NCBI GenBank assembly: GCA_948144175.1
Contig: CANXME010000404.1
Coordinates: 38,475 to 102,474 of the forward strand
Direction of reading: 5' to 3'
DNA: 64,000 nt
Origin: Closterium sp. NIES-65
Taxonomy: Eukaryota > Streptophyta > Zygnematophyceae > Desmidiales > Closteriaceae
Shown here: piece after piece, positions 25,983 through 38,300 of the stretch
Position numbering within the stretch: the stretch's first letter is position 1
Layout of the letters: each line of letters starts with the position of its first letter
Translations under genes and position numbers: made by a program
The notes under the pieces: generated by a model
The model's database searches: none
The model's input: the letters and a program-made list of their open reading frames with translations, nothing else
Told to the model about the DNA's origin: nothing

Positions 25983-28900
25983 CACACGACCATGTCCACG
26001 TCCACGTCCACGTCAACGTCCACGTCCACGTCCACGACCACGTCCACGTCGACGTCCACGTCCACGTCCACGACCAGGTCCACGTCCACGTCCACGTCCA
26101 CGTCCACGTCCACGACCATGTCCACGTCCACGTCCACGTCCACGTCCACGTCCACGTCCATGACCATGTCCACGTCCACGTCCACGTCCACGTCCACGTC
26201 CATGTCCACGACCATGTCCACGTCCACGTCCACGTCCACGTCCACGTCCACGACCAGGTCCACGTCCACGTCCACGTCCACGTCCACGTCCACGACCACG
26301 TCCACGTCTACGTCAACGTCCACGTCCACGTCCACGTCCACGTCCATGTCCACGTCCACGTCCACGTCCATGTCCACGTCCACGTCCACGTCCACCTCTA
26401 TGTCCACGTCCACGTCCACGTCCACCTCCACGTCCACGTCTACGTCCACGTCCCCGTCCACGTCTACGTCTACGTCCACGTCCACGTCCACGTCCACGTC
26501 CATGTCCACGTCCACGTCCATGTCCACGTCCACGTCCACGTCCACGTCCACGTCCACGTCCACGTCCACGTCTATGTTCAGGTCCACGTCCATGTCCACG
26601 TCCACGTCCACGTCCACGTCCATGTCCATGTCCACGTCCACGTCCACGTCCATGTCCACGTCCACGTCCACGTCCACGTCCACGTCCACGACCACGTCCA
26701 CGTCCACGTCTACGACCACGTCCACACGACCATGTCCACGTCCACGTCCACGTCAACGTCCACGTCCACGTCCACGACGACGTCCACGTCGACGTCCACG
26801 TCCACGTCCACGACCAGGTCCACGTCCACGTCCACGTCCACGTCCACGTCCACGTCCACGACCATGTCCACGTCCACGTCCACGTCCACGTCCATGTCCA
26901 GGACCATGTCCACGTCCACGTCCACGTCCACGTCCACGTCCACGACCATGTCCACGTCCACGTCCACGTCCACGTCCACGTCCACGTCCTCGTCCACGAC
27001 CAGGTCCACGTCCACGTCCACGTCCACGTCCACGACCACGTCCACGTCCACGTCAACGTCCACGTCCACGTCCACGTCCACGTCCATGTCCACGTCCACG
27101 TCCACATCCACGTCCATGTCCACGTCCACGTCCACGTCCACCTCTAGGTCCACGTCCACGTCCACGTCCACCTCCACGTCCACGTCTACGTCCACGTCCC
27201 CGTCCACGTCCACGTCCACGTCCACGTCCACGTCCACCTCCATGTCCACGTCCACGTCCACGTCCACGTCTATGTCCACGTCCACGTCCACGTCCACGTC
27301 CACGTCCACGTCCATGTCCACGTCCACGTCCATGTCCACGTCCACGTCCACGTCCACGTCCACGTCTATGTTCAGGTCCACGTCCATGTCCACGTCCACG
27401 TCCACGTCCATGTCCATGTCCACGTCCACGTCCACGTCTACGTCCACGTCCCCGTCCACGTCCACGTCCACGTCCACGTCCACGTCCACCTCCATGTCCA
27501 CGTCCACGTCCACGTCCACGTCCACGTCTATGTCCACGTCCACGTCCACGTCCACGTCCACGTCCACGTTCATGTCCACGTCCACGTCCATGTCCACGTC
27601 CACGTCCACGTCCACGTCCACGTCCACGTCCACGTCCACGTCTATGTTCAGGTCCACGTCCATGTCCACGTCCACGTCCACGTCCATGTCCATGTCCACG
27701 TCCACGTCCACGTCCATGTCCACGTCCACGTCCACGTCCACGTCCACGTCCATGTCCACGTCCACGTCCATGTCCACGTCCACGTCCATGTCCACGTCCA
27801 CGTCCACGTCCACGTCCACGTCCATGTCCATGTCCACGTCCACGTCCACGTCCACGTCCACGTCCACGTCCATGTCCACGTCCACGTCCACGTCCACGTC
27901 CACGTCCACGTCCATATCCACGTCCATGTCCACGTCCACGTCCATGTCCACGTCGACGTCCACGTCCATGTCCATGTCCACGTCCACGTCGATGTCCACG
28001 TCCACGTCCATGTCCACGTCCACGTCCACGTCCATGTCCACGTCCACGTCCACGTCCACGTCCACGTCCACGTCCATGTCCACGTCCACGTCCACGTCCA
28101 TGTCCATGTCCACGCCCACGACCATGTCGACGTCCACGTCCACGTCCACGTCCACGTCCACGTCCATGTCCACGTCCACGTCCACGTCCACGTCCAAGTC
28201 CACGTCCACGTCCACGTCCACGTCCAAGTCCACGTCCACGTCCACGTCCACGTCCACGTCTACACGTCCACGTCCACGTCTACGTCCACGTCCACGTCCA
28301 CGTCCACGTCTATGTCCACGTCCACGTCCATGTCCACGTCTACGTCCACGTCCACGTCCACGTCCACGTCCATGTCCACGTCCACGTCCACGTCCACGTC
28401 CACGTCCCCGTCCACGTCCACGTCCACGTCCATGTCCACGTCCACGTCCACGTCCACGTCTATGTCCACGTCCACGTCCACGTCCACGTCCACGTCCATG
28501 TCCACGTCCACGTCTAGGTCTACGTCCAGGTCCACGTCCACGTCCAGGTCCACGTCCACGTCCACGTCCACGTCCATGTCTATGTCCAGGTCTACGTCCA
28601 TGTCCACGTCCACGTCCACGTCCATGTCCATGTCCACGTCCACGTCCACGTCCACGTCCAAGTCCACGTCCACGTCCACGTCCACGTCCATGTCCATGTC
28701 CACGTCCACGTCCACGTCCACGTCTATGTCCACGTCCACGTCCACGTCCACGTCCATGTCCATGTCCACGTCCACGTCCATGTCCATGTCCACGTCCACG
28801 TCCATGTCCACATCCACGTCCATGTCCATGTCCATGTCCGCGTCCACGTCCATCTCCACGTTCATGTCCACGTCCACGTCCATGTCCACGTCCACGTCCA

Positions 28901-29100
28901 CGTCCACGTCCATGTCCACGTCCACGTCCATGTCCACGTCCACGTCCACGTCCACGTCCACGTCCATGTCCACGTCCACGTCCACGTCCACGTCCACGTC
29001 CATGTCCACGTCCACGTCCATGTCCACGTCCACGTCCATGTCCACGTCCACGTCCACGTCCACGTCCACGTCCATGTCCACGTCCACGTCCATGTCCACG
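25983..29100. repeat. CATGTC-rich hexamer higher-order repeat, copy 2 (about 3.1 kb)
   Basis: Second copy with markers in the same order: CACACGACCATG at 25983 and 26723 (740 bp apart, against 734 bp in copy 1), TACACGTCC at 28261, and CATCTCCACGTTCATG near 28851. Relative to copy 1 it has an extra stretch of roughly 220-250 bp. There the CACCTCCATG unit (27235 and 27487) and the TATGTTCAGG unit occur twice in a row. Later it has compensating losses. The end is gradual and placed only approximately. Confidence 0.8.
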
Positions 29101-31974
29101 TCCACGTCCACGTCCATGTCCACGTCCACGTCCACGTCCACGTCCATGTCCATGTCCACGTCCACGTCCACGTCCACGTCCAAGTCCACGTCCACATCCA
29201 CGTCCACGTCCATGTCCACGTCCACGTCCACGTCCATGTCCATGTCCACGTCCACGTCCACGTCCACGTCCACGTCCACGTCCATGTCCACGTCCACGTC
29301 CACGTCTACGTCCACGTCCCTGTCCACGTCCACGTCCACGTCCACGTCCATGTCCACGTCCACGTCCACGTCCACGTCCACGTCTATGTCCACGTCCACG
29401 TCCACGTCCACGTCCACGTCCACGTCCATGTCCACGTCCACGTCCACGTCCACGTCCACGTCCAGGTCCACGTCCACGTCCACGTCCACGTCCACGTCTA
29501 TGTCCACGTCCACGTCCACGTCCACGTCCATGTCCACGTCCACGTCCAAGTCCACGTCCACGTCCATGTCCACGTCCACGTCCACGTCCACGTCTATGTC
29601 CATGTCCACGTCCGCGTCCACGTCCACTTCCACGTCCACGTCCACGTCCATGTCCACGTCCACGTCCACGTCCATGTCCACGTCCACGTCCACGTCCACG
29701 TCCACGTCCACGTCCATGTCCACGTCCACGTCCACGTCCATGTCCACGTCCATGTGCACGTCCACGTCCACGTCCACGTCCACATCCACGTCCACGTCCA
29801 CGTCCACGTCCACGTCGACGTCCACGTCCATGTCCACGTCCAAGTCGTCCACGTCCACGTCCACGTCCATGTCCTTCATGTCCACGTCCACGTCCATGTC
29901 CACGTCCACGTCCACGTCCACGTCCACGACCATGTCCACGTCCATGTCCACGTCCACGTCCACGTCCACGTCCACGACCATGTCCACGTCCACGTCCACG
30001 TCCATGTCCACGTCCATGTCCACGTCCACGTCCATGTCCACGTCCTCCACGTCCACGTCCACGTCCACGTCCACGTCCATGTCCACGTCCAAGTCCACCA
30101 CGTCAACGTCCACGTCCACGTCCATGTCCATGTCCACATCCACGTCCACGTCCACGTCCATGTCCACGTCCACGTCCACGACCATGTCCACGTCCACGTC
30201 CACGTCCACGTCCACGTCCACGTCCACGTCCACGTCTATGTCCACGTCCACGTCCACGTCCACGTCCACGTCCATGTCCACGTCCATGTCCACGTCCACG
30301 TCCACGTCCATCTCCACGTCCACGTCCACGTCCACGTCCACGTCCACGTCCATCTCCACGTCCACATCCACGTCCACGTCCACGTCCACGTCCACGTCCA
30401 CGTCCACTTCCACGTCCACGTCCACGTCCACGTCCACGTCCACGACCGCGTCCACGTCCACGTCCACGTCCATGTCCACGTCCACGTCCACGTCCACGTC
30501 CACGTCCACGTCCACGTCCACGACCGTGCCACGTCCACGTCCACGTCTGCGGACGCGGACGCGGTCCACGTCCACGTCCACGTCCACGTCCACGTCCACG
30601 TCCATGTCGTCCACGTCCACGTCCACGTCCACGTCCACGTCCATGTCCACGTCCACGTCCACGTCTACGTCAACGTCCACGTCCACGTCTACGTCTACGT
30701 CCACGTCCACGTCTACGTCCACGTCCACGTCCACGTCCACGTCCATGTCCACGTCCACGTCTACGTCCACGTCCACGTCTACGTCCACGTCCACGTCCAC
30801 GTCCACGTCCATGTACACGTCCACGTCCACGTCCACGTCCACGTCCATGTCCACGTCCACGTCCACGTCCACGTCCACGTCCACGACCATGGCCACGTCC
30901 ATGTCCATCCATGTCCACGTCCACGTCCACGTCCACGTCCACGTCCAGGTCCACGTCCACATCCACGTCCATGTCCACGTCCACGTCCACGTACACGTCC
31001 ACGTCCACGTCCACGTCCACGTCCACGTCCACGTCCACGTCCAGGTCCACGTCCACGTCCACGTCCACGTCCACGTCCACGTCCACGTCCACGTCCACGT
31101 CCAAGTCCACGTCCACGTCCACGTCCACGTCCACGTCCACCTCTGAGTCCACGTCCACCTCCACGTCCACGTCCACGTCCACGTCCACCTCCACGTCCAC
31201 CTCCACGTCCACGTCCACGTCCATGTCCACGTCCAAGTCCACCTCCACGTCCACGTCCACGTCCACATCCACGTCCACGTCCACGTCCACGTCCACAACC
31301 ACGTCCACAACCAGGTCCACGTCCACGTCCACGTCCACGTTTACGTCCACGTCCAGGTCCACGTCGAGGTCCACGTCCATGTTTACGTCCACATCCACGT
31401 CCATGTCCAGGTCCACGTCCACGTCCACGTCCACGTCCACGTCCACGATCACGTCCACGTCCACGTCGACGTCCACGTCCACGATCACGTCCACGTCCAC
31501 GACCATGTCTTCGTCCACGTCCACGTCCACGTCCACGTCCACGACCATGTCTTCGTCCACGTCCACGTCCACGTCCACGTCCACGACCATGTCTTCGTCC
31601 ACGTCCACATCCACGTCCACATCCACGTCCATGTCCTCGTCCAAGTCCTCCACGTCCACGTCCACGTCCACGTCCACGTCCATGTCCACATCGACGACGT
31701 CCACGTCCATGTCCACGTCCTCCACGTCCACGTCCATGTCCACGTCCTCCAGATCCACGTCCACCTCCACGTCCACGTCCACATCCACGACCACGTCCAT
31801 GTCCACGTCCACGTCCACGTCCACTTCAACGTCCACGTCCACGTCCACGTCCACGTCCACGTCCACGTCCACGTCCATGTCCACGTCCACGTCCATGTCC
31901 ACGTCCACGTCCATGTCCACGTCCATGTCCACGTCCACGTCCATGTCCACGTCCACGTCCACGTCAACGTCCAC
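29101..31974. repeat. Hexamer array, distal segment next to the 371-bp satellite
   Basis: Hexamers here carry many CCATGT units to about 30.9 kb, then CCACCT, CCAGGT and GACCATGTCTTCG units (repeated at about 31500, 31546 and 31586). Phase shifts of the CCTCC type are at about 30044, 31647, 31718 and 31745. A tiny inverted patch lies at 30549-30564. The array stops abruptly in GTCAACGTCCAC, and the satellite begins at the next base. Confidence 0.8.
30549..30564. repeat. Short inverted hexamer patch
   Basis: The + strand reads GCGGACGCGGACGCGG here, which is the reverse complement of the GCGTCC variant used elsewhere in the array. On both sides the array is in its usual orientation. It is the only place I noticed in 29 kb where orientation flips. 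A CGTGCC unit missing a base sits about 20 bp upstream, near 30525. Confidence 0.85.
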
Positions 31975-31979
31975 TAGAG

Positions 31980-32163
31980 GGAATCTAACGGTCTCACTCG
32001 ATCAGAAGGTGGGAAATATATAAATCTAGTCAGCTAAAAAGGTTTGAAATTTATTCAACGCACATGTATAGAGAAAATGGTGCATTGGCCAGGTCGGTCA
32101 GTATGGGAACTTAGAGTGCAAATGCCTGGGAGAACGGAACCGCTCAGATGTCGCATAATACAC
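31980..32163. repeat. Half-unit A of the satellite (184 bp), first copy
   Basis: Representative A half, from GGAATCTAAC to the base before the next GGAATCTAG. Two A subtypes occur in the array. A1 (this copy) has CAGCTAAAAAGG and CAACGCACATGTATAG. A2 has GAGCTAATAAGG and TAATGCATATGTATATGG. A ends with GCTCAGATCTCGCATA in most copies; this first copy has GATGTCGC. Confidence 0.93.
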
Positions 32164-32350
32164 GGAATCTAGTGGTCTCACTCAAATATAAGGTAGGAAG
32201 TATATTCATCTAGTGAACGTAAGGGTTTGAAAGGTAACTAACGCACATGTGTAGAGAGAATGGTGCATCGGCGAGTCTGGCCGGCATTTCGCACTCATAG
32301 TGCAGGTGGGGCCAGGGAGAACGGAAACGCTCGTTTCTCAAAAAGTAGAG
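32164..32350. repeat. Half-unit B of the satellite (187 bp), first copy
   Basis: Representative B half, from GGAATCTAGTGG to the next GGAATCTA. It contains a dyad GGCCAGTCTGGCC (this copy has a mutated arm, GGCGAG) and, a few bases on, the inverted repeat GCACT-CAT-AGTGC. Two subtypes occur. B1 has CACTCATAGTGCAGG and CTCGTTTCTC. B2 has CACTTATAGTGCAAG and CTCATTTCTC. Confidence 0.93.
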
Positions 32351-35300
32351 GGAATCTAACGGTCTCACCTGATCAAAAGGTGGGAAATATATAAATCTAG
32401 TCAGCTAAAAAGGTTTGAAATGTATTCAACGCACATGTATATGGAAAATGGTGCATTGGCCAGGTCGGTCAGTATGGGAACTTAGAGTGCAAATGCCAGG
32501 GAGAACGGAAGCGCTCAGATCTCGCATAGTACACGGAATCAAGTGGTCTCACTCAAATATAAGGTAGGAAATATATTCATCTAGTGAACGTAAGGGTTTG
32601 AAAGGTAACTAACGCACATGTGTAGAGAAAATGGTGCATCGGCCAGTCAGGCCGGCATTTCGCACTCATAGTGCAGGTGGGGCCAGGGAGAACGGAAACG
32701 CTCGTTTCTCAAAAAGTAGAGGGAATCTAGCGGTCTCACTCGATCAGAAGGTGGGAAATATATAAATCTAGTGAGCTAATAAGGTTCGGAAGGAATCTAA
32801 TGCATATGTATATGGAAAGTGGTGCATTGGCCAGGTCGGTCAGTATGGGAACTTAGAGTGCAAATGCCAGGGAGAACGGAACCGCTCAGATCTCGCATAA
32901 TACACGGAATCTAGTGGTCTCACTCAAATGTAAGGTAGGAAATATATTCATCTAGTGAACATAAGGGTTTGAAAGGTAACTAACGCACATGTGTAGAGAA
33001 AATGGTGCATCGGCCAGTCTGGCCGGCATTTCGCACTCATAGTGCAGGTGGGGCCAGGGAGAACGGAAACGCTCGTTTCTCAAAAAGTAGAGGGAATCTG
33101 ACGGTCTCACTCGATCAGAAGGTGGGAAATATATAAATCTAGTCAGCTAAAAAGGTTTGAAATGTATTCAACGCACATGTATAGAGAAAATGGTGCATTG
33201 GCCAGGTCGGTCAGTATCGGAACTTAAAATGCAAATGCCAGGGAGAACGGAAGCGCTCAGATCTCGCATAGTACACGGAATCAAGTGGTCTCACTCAAAT
33301 AGAAAGTAGGAAATATATTCATCTAGTGAACGTAAGGGTTTGAAAGGTAACTAACGCACATGTGTAGAGAAAATGGTGCATCGGCCAGTCTGGCCGGCAT
33401 TTCGCACTTATAGTGCAACTAGGGCCAAGGAGAACGGAAACGCTCATTTCTCAAGAAGTAGAGGGAATCTAGCGTTCTCACTCGATCATAAGGTGGGAAA
33501 TATATAAATCTAGTGAGCTAATAAGGTTTGAAAGGAATCTAATGCATATGTATATGGAAAATGGTGCATTGGCCAGGTCGGTCAGTATGGGAACTTAGAG
33601 TGCAAATGTCAGGGAGAACGGAACCGCTCAGATCTCGCATAGTACACGGAATCTAGTGGTCTCACTCAAATAGAAGGTAGGAAATAAATTCATCTAGTGA
33701 ACGTAAGGGTTTGAAAGGTAACTAACGCACATGTGTAGAGAAAATGGTGCATCGGCCAGGCTGGCCGGCATTTCGCACTTATAGTGCAAGTAGGGCCAAG
33801 GAGAACGGAAACGCTCATTTCTCAAAAAGTAAAGGGAATCTAGCGGTCTCACTCGATCAGAAGGTGGGAAATATATAAATCTAGTGAGCTAATAAGGTTT
33901 GAAAGGAATCGAATGCATATGTATATGGAAAATGGTGCATTGGCCAGGTCGGTCAGTATGGGAACTTAGAGTGCAAATGCCAGGGAGAACGGAACCGCTC
34001 AGATCTCGCATAGTACACGGAATCTAGTGGTCTCACTCAAATAGAAGGTAGGAAATAAATTCATCTAGTGAACGTAAGGGTTTGAAAGGTAAATAACGCA
34101 CATGTGTAGAGAAAATGGTGCATCGGCCAGGCTGGCCGGCATTTCGCACTTATAGTGCAAGTAGGGCCAAGGAGAACGGAAACGCTCATTTCTCAAAAAG
34201 TAAAGGGAATCTAGCGGTCTCACTCGATCAGAAGGTGGGAAATATATAGATCTAGTGAGCTAATAAGGTTCGGAAGGAATCTAATGCATATGTATATGGA
34301 AAGCGGTTCATTGGCTAGGTCGGTCAGTATGGGAACTTAGAGTGCAAATGCCAGTGAGAACGGAACCGCTCAGATCTCGCATAGTATACGGAATCTAGTG
34401 GTCTCACTCACATGGAAGATAGGAAATAAAATCATCTAGTGAACGTAAGGGTTTGAAAGGTAACTAACGCACATGTGTAGAGAAAATGGTGCATCGGCCA
34501 GTCTGGCCGGCATTTCGCACTCATAGTGCAGGTGGGGCCAGGGAGAACGGAAACGCTCGTTTCTCATAAACTAGAGGGAATCTAACGGTCTCACTCGATC
34601 AGAAGGTGGGAAATATATAAATCTAGTCAGCTAAAAAGGTTTGAAATGTATTCAACGCACATGTATAGAGAAAATGGTGCATTGGCCAGGTCGGTTAGTA
34701 TCGGAACTTAAAATGCAAATGCCAGGGAGAACGGAACCGCTCAGATCTCGCATAGTATACGGAATCTAGTGGTCACACTCAAATAGAAGGTAGGAAATAT
34801 ATTCATCTAGTGAACGTAAGGGTTTGAAAGGTAACTAACGCACATGTGTAGAGAAAATGGTGCATCGGCCAGTCTGGCCGGCATTTCGCACTTATAGTGC
34901 AAGTAGGGCCAAGGAGAACGGAAACGCTCATTTCTAAAAAAGTAAAGGGAATCTAGCGGTCTCACTCGATCAGAAGGTGGGAAATATATAAATCTAGTGA
35001 GCTAATAAGGTTTGAAAGGAATCTAATGCATATGTATATGGAAAATGGTGCATTGGCCAGGTCGGTCAGTATGGGAACTTAGAGTGCAAATGCCAGGGAG
35101 AACGGAACCGCTCAGATCTCGCATAGTACACGGAATCTAGTGGTCTCACTCAAATAGAAGGTAGGAAATAAATTCATCTAGTGAACGTAAGGGTTTGAAA
35201 GGTAACTAACGCACATGTGTAGAGAAAATGGTGCATCGGCCAGGCTGGCCGGCATTTCGCACTTATAGTGCAAGTAGGGCCAAGGAGAACGGAAACGCTC

Positions 35301-38300
35301 ATTTCTCAAAAAGTAAAGGGAATCTAGCGGTCTCACTCGATCTGAAGGTGGGAAATATATAAATCTAGTGAGCTAATAAGGTTTGAAAGGAATCGAATGC
35401 ATATTTATATGGAAAATGGTGCATTGGCCAGGTCGGTCAGTATGGGAACTTAGAGTGCAAATGCCAGGGAGAACGGAAGCGCTCAGATCTCGCATAGTAC
35501 ACGGAATCTAGTGGTCTCACTCAAATAGAAGGTAGGAAATAAATTCATCTAGTGAACGTAAGGGTTTGAAAGGTAAATAACGCACATGTGTAGAGAAAAT
35601 GGTGCATCGGCCAGGCTGGCCGGCATTTCGCACTTATAGTGCAAGTAGGGCCAAGGAGAACGGAAACGCTCATTTCTCAAAAAGTAAAGGGAATCTAGCG
35701 GTCTCACTCGATCAGAAGGTGGGAAATATATAAATCTAGTGAGCTAATAAGGTTTGAAAGGAATCGAATGCATATGTATATGGAAAATGGTGCATTGGCC
35801 AGGTCGGTCAGTATGGGAACTTAGAGTGCAAATGCCAGGGAGAACGGAAGCGCTCAGATCTCGCATAGTACACGGAATCTAGTGGTCTCACTCAAATAGA
35901 AGGTAGGAAATAAATTCATCTAGTGAACGTAAGGGTTTGAAAGGTAAATAACGCACATGTGTAGAGAAAATGGTGCATCGGCCAGTCTGGCCGGCATTTC
36001 GCACTTTTAGTGCAAGTAGGGCCAAGGAGAACGGAAACGCTCATTTCTCAAAAAGTAAAGGGAATCTAGCGGTCTCACTCGATCAGAAGGTGGGAAATAT
36101 ATAAATCTAGTGAGCTAATAAGGTTCGGAAGGAATCTAATGCATATGTATATGGAAAGTGGTGCATTGGCCAGGTCGGTCAGTATGGGAACTTAGAGTGC
36201 AAATGCATGGGAGAAAGGAACCGCTCAGATCTCGCATAATACACGGAATCTAGTGGTCTCACTCAAATATAAGGTAGGAAATATATTCATCTAGTGAACA
36301 TAAGGGTTTGAAAGGTAACTATGTGTAGAGAAAATGGTGCATCGGCCAGTCTGGCCGGCATTTCGCACTCATAGTGCTAGTGGGGCCAGGGAGAACGGAA
36401 ACGCTCGTTTCTCAAAAAGTAGAGGGAATCTAACGGTCTCACTCGATCAGAAGGTGGGAAATATATAAATCTAGTCAGCTAAAAAGGTTTGAAATGTATT
36501 CAACGCACATGTATAGAGAAAATGGTGCATTGGCCAGGTCGGTCAGTATCGGAACTTAAAATGCAAATGCCAGGGAGAACGGAAGCGCTCAGATCTCGCA
36601 TAGTACACGGAATCAAGTGGTCTCACTCAAATAGAAAGTAGGAATTATAATCATCTAGTGAACGTAAGGGTCTGAAAGGTAACTAATGCACATGTGTAGA
36701 GAAAATTGTGCATCGGCCAGTCTGGCCGGCATTTCGCACTTATAGTGCAACTAGGGCCAAGGAGAACGGAAACGCTCATTTCTCAAAAAGTAGAGGGAAT
36801 CTAGCGGTCTCACTCGATCAGAAGGTGGGAAATATATAAATCTAGTGAGCTAATAAGGTTTGAAAGGAATCTAATGCATATGTATATGGAAAATGGTGCA
36901 TTGGCCAGGTCGGGCAGTATGGGAACTTAGAGTGCAAATGCCATGGAGAACGGAAGCGCTCAGATCTCGCATAGTACACAGAATCTAGTGGTCTCACTCA
37001 AATAGAAGGTAGGAAATAAATTCATCTAGTGAACGTAAGGGTTTGAAAGGTAACTAACGCACATGTGTAGAGAAAATGGTGCATCGGCCAGTCTGGCCGG
37101 CATTTCGCACTTATAGTGCAAGTAGGGCCAAGGAGAACGGAAACGCTCATTTCTCAAAAAGTAAAGGGAATCTAGCGGTCTCACTCGATCAGAAGGTGGG
37201 AAATATATAAATCTAGTGAGCTAATAAGGTTTGAAAGGAATCTTATGCATATGTATACGGAAAATGGTGCATTGGCCAGGTCGGTCAGTATGGGAACTTA
37301 GAGTGCAAATGCCAGGGAGAACGGAACCGCTCAGATCTCGCATAGTACACGGAATCTAGTGGTCTCACTCAAATAGAAGGTAGAAAATATATTCATCTAG
37401 TGAACGTAAGGGTTTGAAAGGTAACTAACGCACATGAGTAGAGAAAATGGTGCATCGGCCAGTCTGGTCGGCATTTCGCACTTATAGTGCAAGTAGGGCC
37501 AAGGAGAACGGAAACGCTCATTTCTCAAAAAGTAGAGGGAATCTAGCGGTCTCACTCGATCAGAAGGTGGGAAATATATAAATCTAGTGAGCTAATAAGG
37601 TTCGGAAGGAATCTAATGCATATGTATATGGAAAATGGTGCATTGGCCAGGTCGGTCAGTATGGGAACTTAGAGTGCAAATGCCAGGGAGAACGGAAGCG
37701 CTCAGATCTCGCATAGTACACGGAATCTAGTGGTCTCACTCAAATAGAAGGTAGGAAATAAATTCATCTAGTGAACGTAAGGGTTTGAAAGGTAACTAAC
37801 GCACATGTGTAGAGAAAATGGTGCATCGGCCAGTCTGGCCGGCATTTCGCACTTATAGTGCAAGTAGGGCCAAGGAGAACGGAAACGCTCATTTCTCAAA
37901 AAGTAAAGGGAATCTAGCGGTCTCACTCGATCAGAAGGTGGGAAATATATAAATCTAGTGAGCTAATAAGGTTTGAGAGGAATCTAATGCATATGTATAT
38001 GGAAAATGGTGCATTGGCCAGGTCGGTCAGTATGGGAACTTAGAGTGCAAATGCCAGGGAGAACGGAACCGCTCAGATCTCGCATAGTACACGGAATCTA
38101 GTGGTCTCACTCAAATAGAAGGTAGGAAATATATTCATCTAGTGAACGTAAGGGTTTGAAAGGTAACTAACGCACATGTGTAGAGAAAATGGTGCATCGG
38201 CCAGTCTGGCCGGCATTTCGCACTTTTAGTGCAAGTAGGGCCAAGGAGAACGGAAACGCTCATTTCTCAAAAAGTAAAGGGAATCTAGCGGTCTCACTCG

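Larger units (their letters stand above)
2570..31974. repeat. 29.4 kb hexanucleotide (TCCACG)n array
   Basis: Nearly every base here belongs to a tandem hexamer TCCACG (minus strand CGTGGA), roughly 4,900 units. The consensus + strand is half C. Each hexamer holds the self-complementary tetramer ACGT with one CpG. Single-base unit variants are common: CCATGT, CCACGA, CCAGGT, CCAAGT, CTACGT, CCACCT and GCGTCC. Small phase changes recur at set places, such as CCACGCGTCC (+2 bp) and GTCCTCCACG (+3 bp). Variants are not random but arranged in modules, annotated separately. No interruption by unique sequence was seen. All six frames of the consensus lack stop codons, so very long frames exist (for example + strand 2414-25126) without evidence of coding. 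Confidence 0.98.

Noticed and set aside
2344-31974. Long minus-strand frames encoding Asp-Val, Thr-Trp and Arg-Gly repeats (for example 3934-7875, 15670-19008 and 28260-31310)
   Set aside because: Same reason: reverse complement of the hexamer without stops. RGG-like composition here reflects CGTGGA, not an RNA-binding protein gene.
2570-31974. Telomeric repeat tract
   Set aside because: The unit is six bases with a G-richer strand, but GGACGT is not a known telomere repeat. The array is highly variant and is bounded on both sides by other satellites.
31960-31990. Transposon insertion boundary at the hexamer/satellite junction
   Set aside because: No terminal inverted repeat, target duplication or coding part is visible. 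The change is a simple switch from one tandem family to another.
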